A DNA stretch of 8,370 nucleotides. Source: an uncultured Oscillospiraceae bacterium (GTDB taxonomy: Bacteria > Bacillota > Clostridia > Oscillospirales > Oscillospiraceae). Both the position numbers and the translations under genes were made by a program. Under the pieces are notes generated by a model that ran no database searches, was not told the origin of the DNA, and worked only from the letters and a program-made list of their open reading frames with translations. The stretch is from contig CANQZF010000065.1 of assembly GCA_947628265.1 (NCBI GenBank), forward strand, positions 1-8,370. The letters run 5' to 3'. Positions 7,525 to 8,370 of the stretch are shown here, in pieces (the stretch's first letter is position 1; each line of letters opens with the position of its first letter).

Positions 7525-8370
7525 TGAAAGTCCCATCACGATCTCTTTAAAGTAGTTGCCCCGCTCGGCAAAGTTCTTGAACCTGTCAAAGGAGGTGCAG
7601 GCCGGGGAGAGCAGCACCGTGTCCCCGGGCTTCGCGGCCTCAGAGGCGGCGAGCACGGCCTCCTTGAAGTCGTCCTTCTTGATCATGGGGATGTCGCACC
7701 CCGCGTCCAGGGCGGCCTTCTCGATTTTGTCCGCCGTGAGGCCCGTCAGTACAAGGACCTTCACGTGCTCGCGAATTTCCGCGCCCAGGCTGTCAAAGGG
7801 CACGCCCTTGTCCTTGCCCCCGGCGATGAGAATGACCTTGTCCTTGAAGGACCGAAGGCCCGCCGTGGTGCGGGAGGGGCTGGAGGCGATGGAGTCGTTA
7901 TAATATTTGACGCCCCGGAGCTCCCGTACAAGCTCGATGCGGTGCTCCACGCCCCGGAAGTTCTCGGCGACGCGGACCATGAACTCCGTTTTGACCTCCC
8001 CGTAGAGAAGGGCGAAGGCGGCCAGATAATTTTCCACGTTGTGGTCGCCGGGGATGAATATCTTGTCCGCCGGCATGATCTCCTCGGTCTTGCCGTTCTG
8101 GGCGGCGTAGAGGATGCCATTTTCGCAGAAGGTGCCGTTTTCAACGGCATCGCGGCGGGAGAAAAACCGCACGCCCTCCCCCGCCTTTGCGGCAAAGGAG
8201 CGGGCGATGTCGTTGTCCGCGTTGAGAACCACCACTTTCGGGTGGGGGGCGTTCTGGAAGATGTTCCGCTTGGCGTCCACGTACTCGTCCATGCTCTTGT
8301 GCTTATCGAGATGGTTGGGGGCCACGTTGGTGACCAGCGCCCGCTCCGGGGATCTCTTCATGGTCATGAG
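7522..8370 (-). CDS. murD: UDP-N-acetylmuramoyl-L-alanine--D-glutamate ligase MurD (5'-truncated by window edge)
   Basis: MurD adds D-glutamate to UDP-MurNAc-L-Ala, using ATP, in cytoplasmic peptidoglycan precursor synthesis. Only the last 282 residues are here; full-length MurD is about 450. The open frame runs past the window edge, and the ATG near 8367 is internal, since 'LMTMKRSPERALVTN' continues the family's ELSSFQL motif. Visible residues (numbered from the edge): TNVAPNHLDKH (14-24); the lysine that is carbamylated in the family, K34, in VDAKRNIF; GDHNVENYLAAF of the C-terminal domain hinge; YYNDSIASSPSRT, the equivalent of the E. coli NDSKATN segment; GGKDKG; and LLSPACTSFDRFKNFAERG, the strongly conserved MurD C-terminal signature, which separates it from MurC, MurE and MurF. 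No defect is visible. Other cell-division or mur genes may lie upstream, outside the window. It overlaps the next gene by one base. Confidence 0.97.
   Translation of the reverse strand, partial: LMTMKRSPERALVTNVAPNHLDKHKSMDEYVDAKRNIFQNAPHPKVVVLNADNDIARSFAAKAGEGVRFFSRRDAVENGTFCENGILYAAQNGKTEEIMPADKIFIPGDHNVENYLAAFALLYGEVKTEFMVRVAENFRGVEHRIELVRELRGVKYYNDSIASSPSRTTAGLRSFKDKVILIAGGKDKGVPFDSLGAEIREHVKVLVLTGLTADKIEKAALDAGCDIPMIKKDDFKEAVLAASEAAKPGDTVLLSPACTSFDRFKNFAERGNYFKEIVMGLS

Noticed and set aside
6659..7555. A 298-codon plus-strand open frame opposite the PLP-enzyme gene
   Set aside because: Antisense to a well-conserved PLP enzyme, glycine/valine-rich, without known motifs; a shadow frame.
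8365..8367. ATG near the right edge as the true start of murD
   Set aside because: The frame stays open to the edge, and the residues here correspond to the middle of MurD, just after the ELSSFQL motif, so this methionine is internal and the gene is cut by the window.

Overview
The window looks like an ordinary chromosomal stretch of a GC-rich, spore-forming, probably anaerobic Firmicute. The best guess is a Clostridia lineage of the Oscillospiraceae type (Oscillibacter/Flavonifractor-like). The grounds are a YunB sporulation protein, a surface protein with SLH repeats, a 'methionine gamma-lyase family' PLP protein typical of Firmicutes, strong GGAGG-type ribosome binding sites about 6 nt from each start, and high GC at third codon positions. 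The taxonomic guess is inference from protein style; no search was run.

All six genes lie on the minus strand and are closely packed, so transcription runs from high to low coordinates: murD (5'-truncated, 7522-8370), a PLP-dependent methionine gamma-lyase/'aluminium resistance' family protein (6269-7522), yunB (5528-6187), ligA (3543-5516), an exported phosphodiester glycosidase (NAGPA-type) protein with three SLH repeats (1175-3514), and a GltD-like Fe-S/FAD/NAD(P) oxidoreductase (1-1134, 3'-truncated). Gaps between genes are a 1-base overlap (TAATG), 81, 11, 28 and 40 bases. No gap exceeds 100 bases, and I saw no convincing terminator, so one polycistronic unit is plausible. An internal start before yunB, in the 81-base gap, cannot be excluded.

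The genes do not form one obvious pathway. MurD makes the peptidoglycan precursor, YunB acts in spore formation, LigA seals DNA nicks, the SLH protein is placed at the cell wall, and the last gene is an intracellular electron-transfer/NAD(P)H flavoprotein. The common thread is at most cell envelope and sporulation plus housekeeping. I saw no mobile elements, CRISPR, tRNA, rRNA, phage or toxin-antitoxin genes, and no clear novel system. The points most worth a second look are the SLH-anchored phosphodiester glycosidase, the uncharacterised PLP enzyme coupled to murD, and a small hairpin that would bury the yunB ribosome binding site.
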